The translations under genes were made by a program, and so were the position numbers. Shown piece after piece: positions 9,419-18,808 of a stretch of 59,689 nt of DNA; within the stretch, counting starts at the first letter, position 1, and every line of letters begins with the position of its first letter. The DNA comes from an uncultured Roseburia sp. (GTDB taxonomy: Bacteria; Bacillota; Clostridia; Lachnospirales; Lachnospiraceae), in contig CAKNLF010000001.1 in NCBI GenBank assembly GCA_930989305.1, positions 1 to 59,689 on the forward strand, read 5' to 3'. A model generated the notes under the pieces. It searched no databases. It was not told the DNA's origin and saw only the letters and a list, made by a program, of their open reading frames with translations.

Positions 9419-10186
9419 TTATATATCATTTTTTAAAATTTTAACACAATTATTTTTTATTATAATACTCGGTGATTTATAACATTTAAATCCAGCTTCT
9501 ATTCTTCTCTTTATTGTATCAATAGTTTCTGATATTTTAGTCACATCACATCCTTTTAAAATATCGGGACCATACTTCCACCACTGAATTTCTTCTAGTT
9601 TTTTGATAACATCTGATGAAAATCTATATTTAATTATTTTAGCTGGATTACCTCCTACAACTGCATATGGCTCAACATCTTTAGTAACTACAGCTCCCGC
9701 TCCAATAACAGCTCCATCTCCAATACGTACACCTCTAAGAATAATAGCTCTTGCCCCTATCCACACATCATTTCCAATACTAACATCATTCTTCTTCATC
9801 ATTTCCTTTCTCTGGCTATTTCTTATTTCATCTATATTAGATTTATTATCTAAGTAATAACTCTGAAAATCCTTTGTCCAATCTGAATCCCAGTCTGGAA
9901 ATATATTATGTGCCGTTAAGGATTGTATAGGATGATTCGCTACTCCAACCATAACATCAGGTCCAAATGCACAAAATCGGCCTATTGATTTTACATAACG
10001 AATATAATTATTTACATTAAAATACGTGAAAGCGCCTACTTTTGTACATTGTAAAACACCACCTGAAATTTTAACAGGAGCTTCTATTTCTGTTAAAACA
10101 TTTTCGTTAAAATAACACACCTCTGTTTTATCAAAAACTCTCAATGCAATTTTTTTATCAATTATAATATCAGTTTTTAATAACAT
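9419..10186 (-). CDS. Hexapeptide-repeat acyltransferase (CatB/xenobiotic acetyltransferase type)
   Basis: About 255 residues. The centre carries left-handed beta-helix repeats ([20 protein letters not shown], then [16 protein letters not shown]) followed by [15 protein letters not shown], the classic signature of acetyl-CoA-dependent O-acetyltransferases. The start at 10186 is preferred because TGAGGT lies 6 nt upstream; the ATG at 10198 lacks a ribosome site. It is the first gene of the very AT-rich half of the locus. It probably O-acetylates a sugar of the polymer (inference); the acceptor is unknown. Confidence 0.85.
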   Translation of the reverse strand: MLLKTDIIIDKKIALRVFDKTEVCYFNENVLTEIEAPVKISGGVLQCTKVGAFTYFNVNNYIRYVKSIGRFCAFGPDVMVGVANHPIQSLTAHNIFPDWDSDWTKDFQSYYLDNKSNIDEIRNSQRKEMMKKNDVSIGNDVWIGARAIILRGVRIGDGAVIGAGAVVTKDVEPYAVVGGNPAKIIKYRFSSDVIKKLEEIQWWKYGPDILKGCDVTKISETIDTIKRRIEAGFKCYKSPSIIIKNNCVKILKNDI

Positions 10187-10220
10187 ACTATACCTCATTT
10201 ATTTCATTAAAACATTAATA

Positions 10221-11609
10221 CTATTTTATAATATTTCTATCTTTAACTGCACTCTTCTGTTCTTCTTCCACCCCTTCTGTATTTTCTTTCTGGAATAATA
10301 TCCGAAGAGTCAGAAATACCAGTTTTATATCTAATCTTAGCGAATAATTATATATATACATCAGGTCATACTTTGCTTTTTCCTCAGGACCAGTATTATA
10401 CTTACTGTATATTTGAGCATATCCGGTAAGCCCGCCCCGAACCTTCAATCTTTCTCTGAATTCCGGGATGATCTTGGAATATTCTTCAATAAATTCCATA
10501 CGCTCCGGTCTTGGACCTACTACGGACATATCTCCTTTTAAAATATTGATCAGCTGAGGCAGTTCATCAAAATGAATATTTCGTATGATTTTACCAATTC
10601 TTGTTACACGACTGTCATTTTTGGCAGCCAGACGGGCTCCATCCTTTTCGGCATCTACACGCATACTGCGAAATTTCAGCATCTGAAAAGCCTGTCCGCC
10701 AATAGTCACACGATCCTGCCTGTACAGAATAGGTCCGCCGTCTTCCGCTTTGATACAGATCATGATGATCAGCATAAACGGAGAGGCCGCTGCCAGCATC
10801 AACAGCGCAACTATAATATCCATTGCCCGCTTAACCGCTGCTTTTTCAGCTTTGATACCGCTTGACCGGTACTTCAGCAGTACCTTATCATGAAGCTGCA
10901 AAATATCTGTATTCTGGATATATATATCAGATATTTTGGGCACACTGTAGCATTCAATACCCTTTTTCAGACAGTATTTCATGAGCTGATTTCTCTCCTC
11001 ATAGGGGATATCCCCAAGGTAAACTGCCTCGTATGGCTCAATCTGTACTTCCAGCTTCTCTGTTCCCTGACTGTAATGCACTGCATCCACTATTTTAAAA
11101 TAACTGTTAATATGGTTGTTGATCTGTATGGTCTCTTCTTCATTTTCCCTGTTTCCGTAAATGAACAGAGCATTTTTACAGGACTGGCATTTCAGGTAAA
11201 AATTAAAAAAACACAATACCCATACAATACCTACTGCTGCCTCTATCACCAGAAGTTTTAAAAAAGCTATAATAAGTCTTCCAATAGCAATATCAGACAC
11301 AGCACACATCAGCACACAGAAAAACACATTGGTACAGACAGCTCCGAAAAACTGCCCGTACACCAGATCCATCAGTCGTCTCTGCTCTACCCCATATGCC
11401 TCAAACAAAAGCCAGAAAACAAGCAGGATCACAATATATAAAATACAAAATGCCATATAATTTCTTTTGCTTATCTCCCATGCCCCTGATCCGTACATCC
11501 ACAATTTTCCGATAATATCTGTAGATAGCCAGAAACACAATAGAAGAATCAAATATTTTGTTATATTTTTTGTAAATTTAAATATCCTTTGTTTTCCCTC
11601 AGGTTTCAT
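10221..11609 (-). CDS. Polyprenyl-phosphate sugar-1-phosphate transferase (WbaP/CpsE type)
   Basis: 462 residues. The N-terminal ~140 residues hold several membrane segments, followed by a nucleotide-binding-like middle region. The catalytic bacterial sugar transferase domain is C-terminal (~255-450): KRAMDIIVALLMLAAASPFM (membrane re-entrant), LKFRSMRVDAEKDG, the DELPQLINILKGDMSVVGPR block and GLTGYAQI. The family moves a sugar-1-phosphate from UDP-sugar to undecaprenyl phosphate, the first committed membrane step of capsule or wall-glycan synthesis. It sits at the GC boundary, on the GC-richer side. The donor sugar cannot be assigned. Confidence 0.93.
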   Translation of the reverse strand: MKPEGKQRIFKFTKNITKYLILLLCFWLSTDIIGKLWMYGSGAWEISKRNYMAFCILYIVILLVFWLLFEAYGVEQRRLMDLVYGQFFGAVCTNVFFCVLMCAVSDIAIGRLIIAFLKLLVIEAAVGIVWVLCFFNFYLKCQSCKNALFIYGNRENEEETIQINNHINSYFKIVDAVHYSQGTEKLEVQIEPYEAVYLGDIPYEERNQLMKYCLKKGIECYSVPKISDIYIQNTDILQLHDKVLLKYRSSGIKAEKAAVKRAMDIIVALLMLAAASPFMLIIMICIKAEDGGPILYRQDRVTIGGQAFQMLKFRSMRVDAEKDGARLAAKNDSRVTRIGKIIRNIHFDELPQLINILKGDMSVVGPRPERMEFIEEYSKIIPEFRERLKVRGGLTGYAQIYSKYNTGPEEKAKYDLMYIYNYSLRLDIKLVFLTLRILFQKENTEGVEEEQKSAVKDRNIIK

Positions 11610-11622
11610 ATCTACCGCATGC

Positions 11623-13125
11623 CTACTCCCCGTTTAATACTTTCTGTATTTCCGTCTTTGCAGCCTCTACAGAATCCATATCCGGAATCACAACAGATAC
11701 AGATCTGCCAGGCATTGAATATGTTGTCTGTCTGGATCCGGTCCCTGTCACATCAATAGATGTAATCTCCCATCCTGATGGATTTTCCAACTGCTCTTTC
11801 ACGAGTTCCTTAATGTCTGCATCTGTCAGACTTGTCTGAAAACAGCCTTCCATACTCTCCATGACTTGCGTATAATTGTTCAGCATAGCCTTGGAAGTAC
11901 ATTTTTCCACTACAGCCTGTATCACAGCCATCTGATTCCGTCCCCGCTGGAAATCACCTTCCGAAAAGCTGTACCGTTCTCTGGCAAATGCCAGAGCTTC
12001 CAGTCCATCCAGATGATTATAGCCCACATGGTAAGTTGCTATCGGATCCACGGTAAATTCTTTTTCAGAATAAACATCGATACCTCCCAGCGCATCGATC
12101 ATATCAATAAACCCTGAAAAATTCAGCCGGAAGAAATAACTGATATCTACTCCATACAGCATTTCCAGTGTTTCCATGGACACGTCTACCCCGTATATTC
12201 CAGCATGGGTAAGTTTATCTTTCGCTCCCCCGGAAATGGAAAGAGGCACATAGTAATCTCTTGGCGTGGATACCAGCAGAATTTTATGGGTATTGCGATT
12301 AATGACTGCCATAATATTCACATCACTTCTTGACCGCTCAGTTACACCGCCATAGGTATCAATTCCACTGATATACATAATGAAAGACTCCGGCAGTTCT
12401 TCATTGGCACCTGAAAGATCCAGCTGCTGTTCGCTCACGGTTGTCTTCAGTACCTTGGTACCTTCTGCAAACCAGCTGTAGTCTTCCTCATCTTCATACA
12501 GGGATACATAAGCATCGTTCAGTATAATTGCCTGTACTTCCCCGTTCTTCAGTGCATCCGCCAAAATGAACTGGTCTGTATATTCGGAAGGCTGTACCTC
12601 TGTTTTAGTCTCTTTGTTTACTTCTTCCAGCACCTTCTCCGTATTTTCTCTGTCCGTTTCTCCCAGGATTCCGTACCGGTATCCTGCTGTATCCTGTATA
12701 GATTCTGCCAGATCATCTTTCAGTACATAAACAGATACAGATTCTTTTTCTACCGTAATACCGGATATATTTTCTAAAGTTTTGTTTGTTGTGATTATAT
12801 ATCTGTACCCGATAACTGACGTTATGATCATGATCACAGCCAGAATACAGGCAATCACCCTCCGGATCAGTCCTTTTTTCTTTTTCTTCCATCCTGCCAG
12901 TGTCAACACTCCTGTCACTGCTGCCATGATCCAGACAACAGCGAAGACAGCCGCCAGCAACATTGTTGGCAACACTCCCACCTTTACAATTGAAATTGAC
13001 AAAAGTACAGTCAATACAAGCTGTATTCCCCAGATAATCAGCGATATAAATTTTATAGGAGTTCGTGTTTTTTCTGATTTCATTGGTAACTCATTTCCTT
13101 TCCTCATTCTGTTTTCATTTATCAT
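11623..13125 (-). CDS. LytR-CpsA-Psr (LCP) glycopolymer ligase
   Basis: Up to 500 residues. Three N-terminal membrane segments (~26-50, 52-79, 90-110) precede an extracytoplasmic accessory domain and the LCP domain at ~255-410, with LLVSTPRDYYV, KLTHAGIYG, DALGGIDVYSE and FARERYSFSEGDFQRGRNQ carrying the arginines and aspartate that bind the polyprenyl-pyrophosphate head group. LCP enzymes attach glycopolymers to peptidoglycan. The ATG at 13125 overlaps the upstream stop by 4 nt; an ATG at 13083 has a better ribosome site (AAAGGAAATGAG) and is a plausible alternative start. In this operon it implies that the polymer ends up wall-anchored. Confidence 0.93.
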   Translation of the reverse strand: MINENRMRKGNELPMKSEKTRTPIKFISLIIWGIQLVLTVLLSISIVKVGVLPTMLLAAVFAVVWIMAAVTGVLTLAGWKKKKKGLIRRVIACILAVIMIITSVIGYRYIITTNKTLENISGITVEKESVSVYVLKDDLAESIQDTAGYRYGILGETDRENTEKVLEEVNKETKTEVQPSEYTDQFILADALKNGEVQAIILNDAYVSLYEDEEDYSWFAEGTKVLKTTVSEQQLDLSGANEELPESFIMYISGIDTYGGVTERSRSDVNIMAVINRNTHKILLVSTPRDYYVPLSISGGAKDKLTHAGIYGVDVSMETLEMLYGVDISYFFRLNFSGFIDMIDALGGIDVYSEKEFTVDPIATYHVGYNHLDGLEALAFARERYSFSEGDFQRGRNQMAVIQAVVEKCTSKAMLNNYTQVMESMEGCFQTSLTDADIKELVKEQLENPSGWEITSIDVTGTGSRQTTYSMPGRSVSVVIPDMDSVEAAKTEIQKVLNGE

Positions 13126-15125
13126 TCTACATTAGCATTTAAATGAAAGATTCCGGCAATTTCTTTTAGAAATGCTTTGTTTCCAAGCATCAGTGCCAAA
13201 GGCGCATAAGCATCTCTGCCGGATATCATGCCCAATGGATTGTTCTTTCCGAAATGCCTCATCCACTCTCCGGAAAAATCCAGGATTCCTTTCTGGATCT
13301 GTCGCATTCCTGTTTCATTACTGTCTTTCTTTCCAAACTTCAATATGACCTTTCCTGTGCTGTCAAAAGCAAATCCTTCAAATCCGGCTGTTGGAGAGCA
13401 GAGAAGCTGCTCCAGATACAGATTGTGATCCTGATTCAGATCATGAAACTTCCACAAATCTCTGTTTTCTCTCTGAGAGTAAAAATAACTTATCAGAGAA
13501 CCTTCCTGAAGAAAGCTTTCGCTGGCATCCGGCTCCGCATTATGACAGGTATTTGTCCCGGCCAGCATGCCTGTGACTTTACAGTTCAGGTTCCACACCC
13601 GATCCACCAGATGCTCCAATGCAATAGCCCCGCTGCCTGCCCATCCGATATCCACAGCCAGCACATGACTGCATCCCTTCAGGATATTTTCATAATATTT
13701 CTTTCCTGCTTCAGATGCTTCCTTATAATGCAGCAGTACCTGATCCCAGTTATCCATCAGATATTTTTTGCAACTCTCTGCCACAGCATCTGTCAATTTT
13801 GTATCTTTCTCATACGAATAGCCTTTACAAAATCCCTCCAGCATATCATCAAGCTGCATGCTGGAAAAAATTTTCTCCAGTGTATAATCCTGGTTGATCT
13901 TGTGATACAAAAAACGCCGGAAATAATCATATTTAAAATATCCTGCACAAAGTATGGTGGCCGCCTTTCTGGACCAGTATACATACTCTGTATTTTCCAT
14001 CGGATACATAAGGTCATAAACCTGTTTCAGAATATCCCCGTCTCTGGCCAGAAACAGGATTTTATCCATATGATGTTTTTTTGCATACTCGTGGATAAAC
14101 TGACAATATCCTGTCACAAACAAACCTCCGTATATGAAACCGAATTCATAATCTTTCTCAAAAATACGGCTTCCGTTGTGTATCCATGTATTTACAACTC
14201 CACGGTACATAGAACCGGTTATCACAGACATATCCTCGCTCCGGTATGACTGTCCGGTATCGTTTACATTTTTATAAGGTATAGTAGCAAATCCTGCTTC
14301 CTTTGCCTTTTTCTGATCAGAATAAGGATTATCCCCTACATGCACATAGCAGATCTCTGTCCCGTAATCTTTTTTTATCTGTTCATACAGTCCTTTATCC
14401 CCTTTGGACACGCCATATTCACAGGAAACATAATATGCGTCAAATTTCGGATATCCGCAACGATCCAACAGTTCCTGTATCTGCGGCTTACGCAGATACA
14501 TATCGGATGTGATGATCAGCTTTTTACCGTCTTTTTTTAATTTTTCAACAACTTCTTGCATATAAGGATTAGGAAAGCAGTATGACAGTTCACAGTCAAT
14601 CTCTGTTTTCATCCCCTCTTGTTTTGGGATGCCGGCCTCCTGCTCCATCTTTTCCCATATTTCATCCAGAGTCACTTCTCTGGTCCCGGTCTCCTGATAT
14701 TTTTTCTCCCTGGCACGCCATTCCATCTCTCTGCGGATCCTTTCAAAATCCGGATACCCCAGACGGCGTCCTGTTTCAAAAAATAGATCTGTAGGTCTGG
14801 AAAAAGGGCGGAAGATCAATGTATCAAATACGTCAAAAGAAATAAAATCATAAGCACTCAGCCTTTTGACCATTTCCCCTGGACTCTCCTGAATCTCTGT
14901 TTCAGACTCACTTCTCACGGCATCCCATTTCTTAATTTCCATAAAAGTCGTATGCTGTTCAAATGCCTTCCGTCGTCTCAGTATATGATAGGCAATATTC
15001 CACCAGATCAGGGCCATCCAGCACCTTACCCGGCCTGCTCCTGACGTCTTTTTTCGCATACTCTGATATCTTTCACGGATTCCCGGAACTTTATTTACCA
15101 ATGCATTATATAATTCCAGTCTCAT
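13122..15125 (-). CDS. HAD-like domain fused to FLARDG domain, glycan-locus protein
   Basis: 667 residues. After a ~90-residue lead, a HAD-like domain opens FISFDVFDTLIFRPF (FDVFDT 97-102), continues with IITSDMYL and closes with HVGDNPYSD (~270). The second half holds FLARDGD (~358), YVYWSRKAA and VLAVDIGWAGSG (~491), the same order as in the 1551-residue protein and in the protein at 17537-18808. It has no signal peptide or clear membrane span, so it is probably cytosolic. HAD-like proteins of this type (COG5610-like) recur in capsule loci, but their reaction is not established as far as I know. Compared with the large protein it lacks both glycosyltransferase domains. Confidence 0.75.
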   Translation of the reverse strand: MRLELYNALVNKVPGIRERYQSMRKKTSGAGRVRCWMALIWWNIAYHILRRRKAFEQHTTFMEIKKWDAVRSESETEIQESPGEMVKRLSAYDFISFDVFDTLIFRPFSRPTDLFFETGRRLGYPDFERIRREMEWRAREKKYQETGTREVTLDEIWEKMEQEAGIPKQEGMKTEIDCELSYCFPNPYMQEVVEKLKKDGKKLIITSDMYLRKPQIQELLDRCGYPKFDAYYVSCEYGVSKGDKGLYEQIKKDYGTEICYVHVGDNPYSDQKKAKEAGFATIPYKNVNDTGQSYRSEDMSVITGSMYRGVVNTWIHNGSRIFEKDYEFGFIYGGLFVTGYCQFIHEYAKKHHMDKILFLARDGDILKQVYDLMYPMENTEYVYWSRKAATILCAGYFKYDYFRRFLYHKINQDYTLEKIFSSMQLDDMLEGFCKGYSYEKDTKLTDAVAESCKKYLMDNWDQVLLHYKEASEAGKKYYENILKGCSHVLAVDIGWAGSGAIALEHLVDRVWNLNCKVTGMLAGTNTCHNAEPDASESFLQEGSLISYFYSQRENRDLWKFHDLNQDHNLYLEQLLCSPTAGFEGFAFDSTGKVILKFGKKDSNETGMRQIQKGILDFSGEWMRHFGKNNPLGMISGRDAYAPLALMLGNKAFLKEIAGIFHLNANVE

Positions 15126-15151
15126 ATTCCTGCTTCATTCCCCTCTGATAC

Positions 15152-16717
15152 TTATCTGTCGCCCTGACCATATGCCTGGTAAGCAGCACATACAGTTTTT
15201 GGATCTCCCACCATCTTCTGCACGCCTTTTTCTATCCATACTGCTTTGGTGCAGTTTTTCAGGATCGTATCAGTAGAATGGGAAACGATCAGTACGGTGG
15301 CACCGCTGTGTATCATTTCCTGTATACGCTTATTGCTTTTCTGCCGGAAAAACATATCTCCCACACTTAATACTTCATCCAGTATCAGGATATCCGGTGT
15401 GTCCCGCATAGTGGCAATGGCAAATCCCAGTCGGGACACCATACCGGAGGAAAAGTTTTTTACCCTCTCCTCCATAAAGCCTTCCAGCTCCGCGAATTTT
15501 ACGATCTCATCGTATTTTTCATCAATGTATTCTTTTGTGTATCCGATAATTGCCCCGTTCAGATACACATTTTCCCGTGCAGTCAGTTCCCGATCAAATC
15601 CCGTTCCCAGAGTCAGCAACTGGATTTTCTTTTTATCAGCCACTACTTTCCCTGATGTGGGAGCCATTGCTCCGGATACGATCTTCAAAAGGGTACTCTT
15701 TCCGGAACCGTTAGTCCCTATGATCCCTACTACTTCTCCCTGATGCACATCAAAACTGATGTGATCCAAAGCTTTCAGTTCTTTGTATTTATTCTGATGC
15801 TTCAGAGAACGGATCAGGTATTCCTTCAGACTGTCTGCTGCGTCCAGTGCGATTTTAAAATACATACACACATCTTGTACGGATATCACCACATCCGGAT
15901 CTGTTTTTCCGGACTGCTTTTCTTCATTTTTCCGCTTTTCATTCGGGCCGGCCATCAGTTCCCTACTCTGTTTCTGTTTTTCTAATACTCTCTGGCGACG
16001 GCGTTTCCGCCGTCTGATCGCCCTGATATCGATAATGACGATGCCTGCTACGATCACTCCCAGCAGGATCAGACAGGCGATCACATAGACGTACTTATTG
16101 CCCGGCAAACGGTTCAGCACTTCTTTTGCTTTCTGGATAATGGCCGGATCCGATGTAGTTTCCTGCTCCGACTGATCCGGAGCAATCGTTTCCACCGTCT
16201 GTTCCGGTTCTTCCTGTGGCTCCGGTTCTTCCTGCGGTTCCTCTATCGGTTCTTCCTTAACAGGTTCAGCGATTGCTTCTCCCAGAGAAACCGGAACCGG
16301 ATTGTCAGAAGTGATCTCATATCGCTCGCCGCTTTCCGATGTTACTATAATTTCTGACAAAGTCAGCGATGTAGCCTCCTCTTTAATAGGATTAAAATAA
16401 ATCATCCTTTTGTAAGAAGTAGCTTCATCTCCTCCGTCGATATATACTTTTCCATCTGTATAACTGTCTCCGCCGCTTTGATACTCCAGCACTTCCGGAT
16501 CATATTCCACACATACGCTGTAGGTGCCAATGGGCTCATCCGCTTCCACATACACACCGATTGGAAATGTTTCCATCTCATAGTGATAACTTTCCGATCC
16601 GAAATGTACATTTGTTTCCGCAGCAAATACATTCATAGACAGCCCACCTGCCAACAGCACTCCTGTACCGCAGAAGAGAACACGTTTTATATATTTCTGA
16701 TAATTTTTTTGTTTCAT
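15152..16717 (-). CDS. Polysaccharide-export ABC ATPase with extracytoplasmic cohesin-like domain
   Basis: About 521 residues from the ATG at 16717; a TTG at 16738 is an alternative. In order: signal peptide (1-33, ending near VFAAE); extracytoplasmic domain ~35-147 with the cohesin-like pattern YSVCVEYDPEVLEYQSGG; Pro/Glu-rich linker ~152-190; membrane span ~209-231, then a run of Arg/Lys marking the cytosolic side; Wzt/TagH-type ATPase ~275-521 with GTNGSGKST (334-342), signature NFSSGM and ILILDEV. The ATPase should energise export of the glycan through the permease encoded just upstream. B. subtilis TagH carries an extra outside domain at its C-terminus; here it is N-terminal, so the order is reversed. 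The outside domain may sense or hold polymer or wall (inference). Confidence 0.88.
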   Translation of the reverse strand: MKQKNYQKYIKRVLFCGTGVLLAGGLSMNVFAAETNVHFGSESYHYEMETFPIGVYVEADEPIGTYSVCVEYDPEVLEYQSGGDSYTDGKVYIDGGDEATSYKRMIYFNPIKEEATSLTLSEIIVTSESGERYEITSDNPVPVSLGEAIAEPVKEEPIEEPQEEPEPQEEPEQTVETIAPDQSEQETTSDPAIIQKAKEVLNRLPGNKYVYVIACLILLGVIVAGIVIIDIRAIRRRKRRRQRVLEKQKQSRELMAGPNEKRKNEEKQSGKTDPDVVISVQDVCMYFKIALDAADSLKEYLIRSLKHQNKYKELKALDHISFDVHQGEVVGIIGTNGSGKSTLLKIVSGAMAPTSGKVVADKKKIQLLTLGTGFDRELTARENVYLNGAIIGYTKEYIDEKYDEIVKFAELEGFMEERVKNFSSGMVSRLGFAIATMRDTPDILILDEVLSVGDMFFRQKSNKRIQEMIHSGATVLIVSHSTDTILKNCTKAVWIEKGVQKMVGDPKTVCAAYQAYGQGDR

Positions 16718-16757
16718 AACAATCTGTCTCTTTTCCAAACTAATCTTTCTTATACCC

Positions 16758-17540
16758 TTATCTACTATATTTTCTGAATGATTTTGTTTTAAAACACAGC
16801 CATCCTATACCGTACACAGCAGCTGCCCAGACCACCATCCGAATCCACTGATCTATTGTCGGAAAACTTCCGTACATCATACACTCTCTTGCTGACGCCA
16901 CATAATTATAAATAGGGTTTTCCAAAATAATCCTTTGCACAACATTCGGCAACACGTCTACCGGATAAAACAAAGCTGATAGGTACATCCAAAGAGTCAG
17001 CAGAACTGAATACAAGTGCTGTATATCACCAAAAAACGCAAAAGCAATGGTAAGAATATAACTGACTCCCATGGTAAACACCACCAGCAGCGCTATGATC
17101 ACCGGAAACAACACCATGTGGAAATCCGGCTTTACCTGAAAAACAATCAGCATAATCACATAAGCAATCAGCGAATATAAAAAATTAACAAACGCTGTAT
17201 AGACACGTGCGATTGGGAAAATTACCTTTGGCAGTTTTACCTGCAAAAGAAGCACTTTATTATCAACCAGCGACGTCATTGCCGTATTGCTTGCCGTCGT
17301 AAACAGGTTCCAGCATATATAGCCAGTCAGATAATAAATTGGGAAATTTTCAATCGAACGATTAAATATAGCCGAAAAAATCATCGATATAACCGCCATC
17401 GACAACAGAGGATTCAAAACGCTCCATACCACTCCCAGCTTTGACCTGCTGTACTTTCTTTTTAATTCCCTGGACACCAGTTCTCTCACTACAAAAAAAT
17501 ACTGGCCTCTCTGGCTGTTATTATTTCTATTACTATTCAT
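16758..17540 (-). CDS. ABC-2 polysaccharide export permease (TagG/Wzm type)
   Basis: 260 residues, usual for the family. The N-terminal amphipathic segment (RELVSRELKRKYSRSKLGVV, then WSVLNPLL) is the conserved TagG/RfbA lead-in, followed by about six membrane spans. It forms the channel partner of the ATPase encoded 40 nt downstream. The ATG overlaps the upstream stop by 4 nt (17537-17540), indicating coupling. Together the pair indicates ABC-dependent export of a cytosolically completed chain, rather than Wzx/Wzy polymerisation. Confidence 0.92.
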   Translation of the reverse strand: MNSNRNNNSQRGQYFFVVRELVSRELKRKYSRSKLGVVWSVLNPLLSMAVISMIFSAIFNRSIENFPIYYLTGYICWNLFTTASNTAMTSLVDNKVLLLQVKLPKVIFPIARVYTAFVNFLYSLIAYVIMLIVFQVKPDFHMVLFPVIIALLVVFTMGVSYILTIAFAFFGDIQHLYSVLLTLWMYLSALFYPVDVLPNVVQRIILENPIYNYVASARECMMYGSFPTIDQWIRMVVWAAAVYGIGWLCFKTKSFRKYSR

Positions 17541-18808
17541 TTTTGTTTCTTTTTCTCCATTATTTCTTTTCTTGTATAAAGCACATACTTATACAGCCGG
17601 TTCTGGCGAAGATGCCGGGCCACATGCCTTCCGCACCTTACTATGCTCCCCTCCAGCCATGCGCTCTCATGTACGGGACCTTTTTTCAGCCCCAGCATAA
17701 TAAGACTTTTGTTTACAAAATGATTCTTCGCAATTTCTTTTTCATTCAAATTGGCAGCTACCGTCTGCCCTGCAGATTCCAGCACATCATCTGTAAACTT
17801 CCATTTTCCAAACTCTTCTGCCTCTTCCCGGGAAGGATGTCCCATAAATCCTTCCAGCAGTTTCTGAACTCCATCTGCGGATATTATTTTTTTCTCATCA
17901 TACAGTTCTTTTACATATCTGCACACAGCATCTGCCGTTTGCTCTATTTTTACCCGGTTCCGGTTTTCCTTTTGTTCCGGTATCGGCACGTAACGTCCGC
18001 ATTCTTCACTATAAGCTACAGTCATTCCTTCCGGAGCGCCGAAAATACATTCAAAAAGGCTGTTGCTGAAGAAAACTTTTCTCTTTTTCTGACCAAAGGG
18101 CATAAAATAAAAAGCCTGGTAACAGCTTCTGTCTGCCCCTTCCGGTATTTCATACAGACCGAAATAAAATCCTTTTACCGATCCTGTGTATCCTTCCTGA
18201 CGAAGGATAACCTGAAGAGTCTGCTGCAGGGTACCGATCCATCCGCTGTCTACCACCGCAAAAGAAATATCCTCCAGCAGACCCTCCTGTCTGAGATATC
18301 CCGCAGCCGCTCCATAAGCTTTTCGGGAATGCTCATATATCATTTCCATTAACTTTTTATTTTCCGCAAATTTTTCTTTCAGTCCAAGTACTTCCTGATA
18401 AGATAGCTCCTGGTCCAAAGCATCTGTAAGATTCATTGTTTCCGCCGCCTGCTCCAGCGCAGCATCCTCCAGCCCGGTCCGTTTCAGTACCTTTCTCAGC
18501 GTCACATCAATGCCGCCCTGACAGATAAGGTCCAGACAGGCCTCTTGCTGCAGATGATAAGCCGGCACCCGCAGCGCGTATCGGGAACATTTCAAGTATC
18601 TGCAATCAACAGGATGAGCTCCATTTGCGCACAAAATTCTGGCCGTCAGATACATCTGATATCCGTCTCTGGCCAGAAAATAAAGCCTTTTTATATTTTC
18701 TTTTTCCGCCTGCTCCAGCACCCAGGAAACGTATGCGTACATCACCGGTGCAAATACTTTTTCTGCAGTTTTTTCTATTACATTATCGTGTACTGAATGA
18801 TACTCCAT
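17537..18808 (-). CDS. FLARDG-domain protein without HAD domain
   Basis: 423 residues. It carries the same three landmarks as the C-terminal half of the 667-residue protein: YFLARDGYQMY (43-53), KCSRYALRVPAY shortly after, and VVDSGWIGTLQQTL (~186). No HAD motif precedes them, so this copy is the stand-alone module. The C-terminal ~150 residues are basic and helical, without membrane spans. It overlaps the upstream GT2 gene by 26 nt and the permease by 4 nt, so it is firmly inside the operon. I do not know its function; repeated occurrence beside transferases suggests a step in chain assembly or modification. Confidence 0.7.
   Translation of the reverse strand: MEYHSVHDNVIEKTAEKVFAPVMYAYVSWVLEQAEKENIKRLYFLARDGYQMYLTARILCANGAHPVDCRYLKCSRYALRVPAYHLQQEACLDLICQGGIDVTLRKVLKRTGLEDAALEQAAETMNLTDALDQELSYQEVLGLKEKFAENKKLMEMIYEHSRKAYGAAAGYLRQEGLLEDISFAVVDSGWIGTLQQTLQVILRQEGYTGSVKGFYFGLYEIPEGADRSCYQAFYFMPFGQKKRKVFFSNSLFECIFGAPEGMTVAYSEECGRYVPIPEQKENRNRVKIEQTADAVCRYVKELYDEKKIISADGVQKLLEGFMGHPSREEAEEFGKWKFTDDVLESAGQTVAANLNEKEIAKNHFVNKSLIMLGLKKGPVHESAWLEGSIVRCGRHVARHLRQNRLYKYVLYTRKEIMEKKKQK

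Noticed and set aside
10186-10221. Mobile element at the composition break
   Set aside because: No transposase, terminal inverted repeats, target duplication or tRNA is visible at or near the break; recombination is a simpler explanation.
13254-14249. 331-codon open frame on the plus strand
   Set aside because: It is antisense to the HAD-FLARDG gene, with no recognisable domain or start signal.
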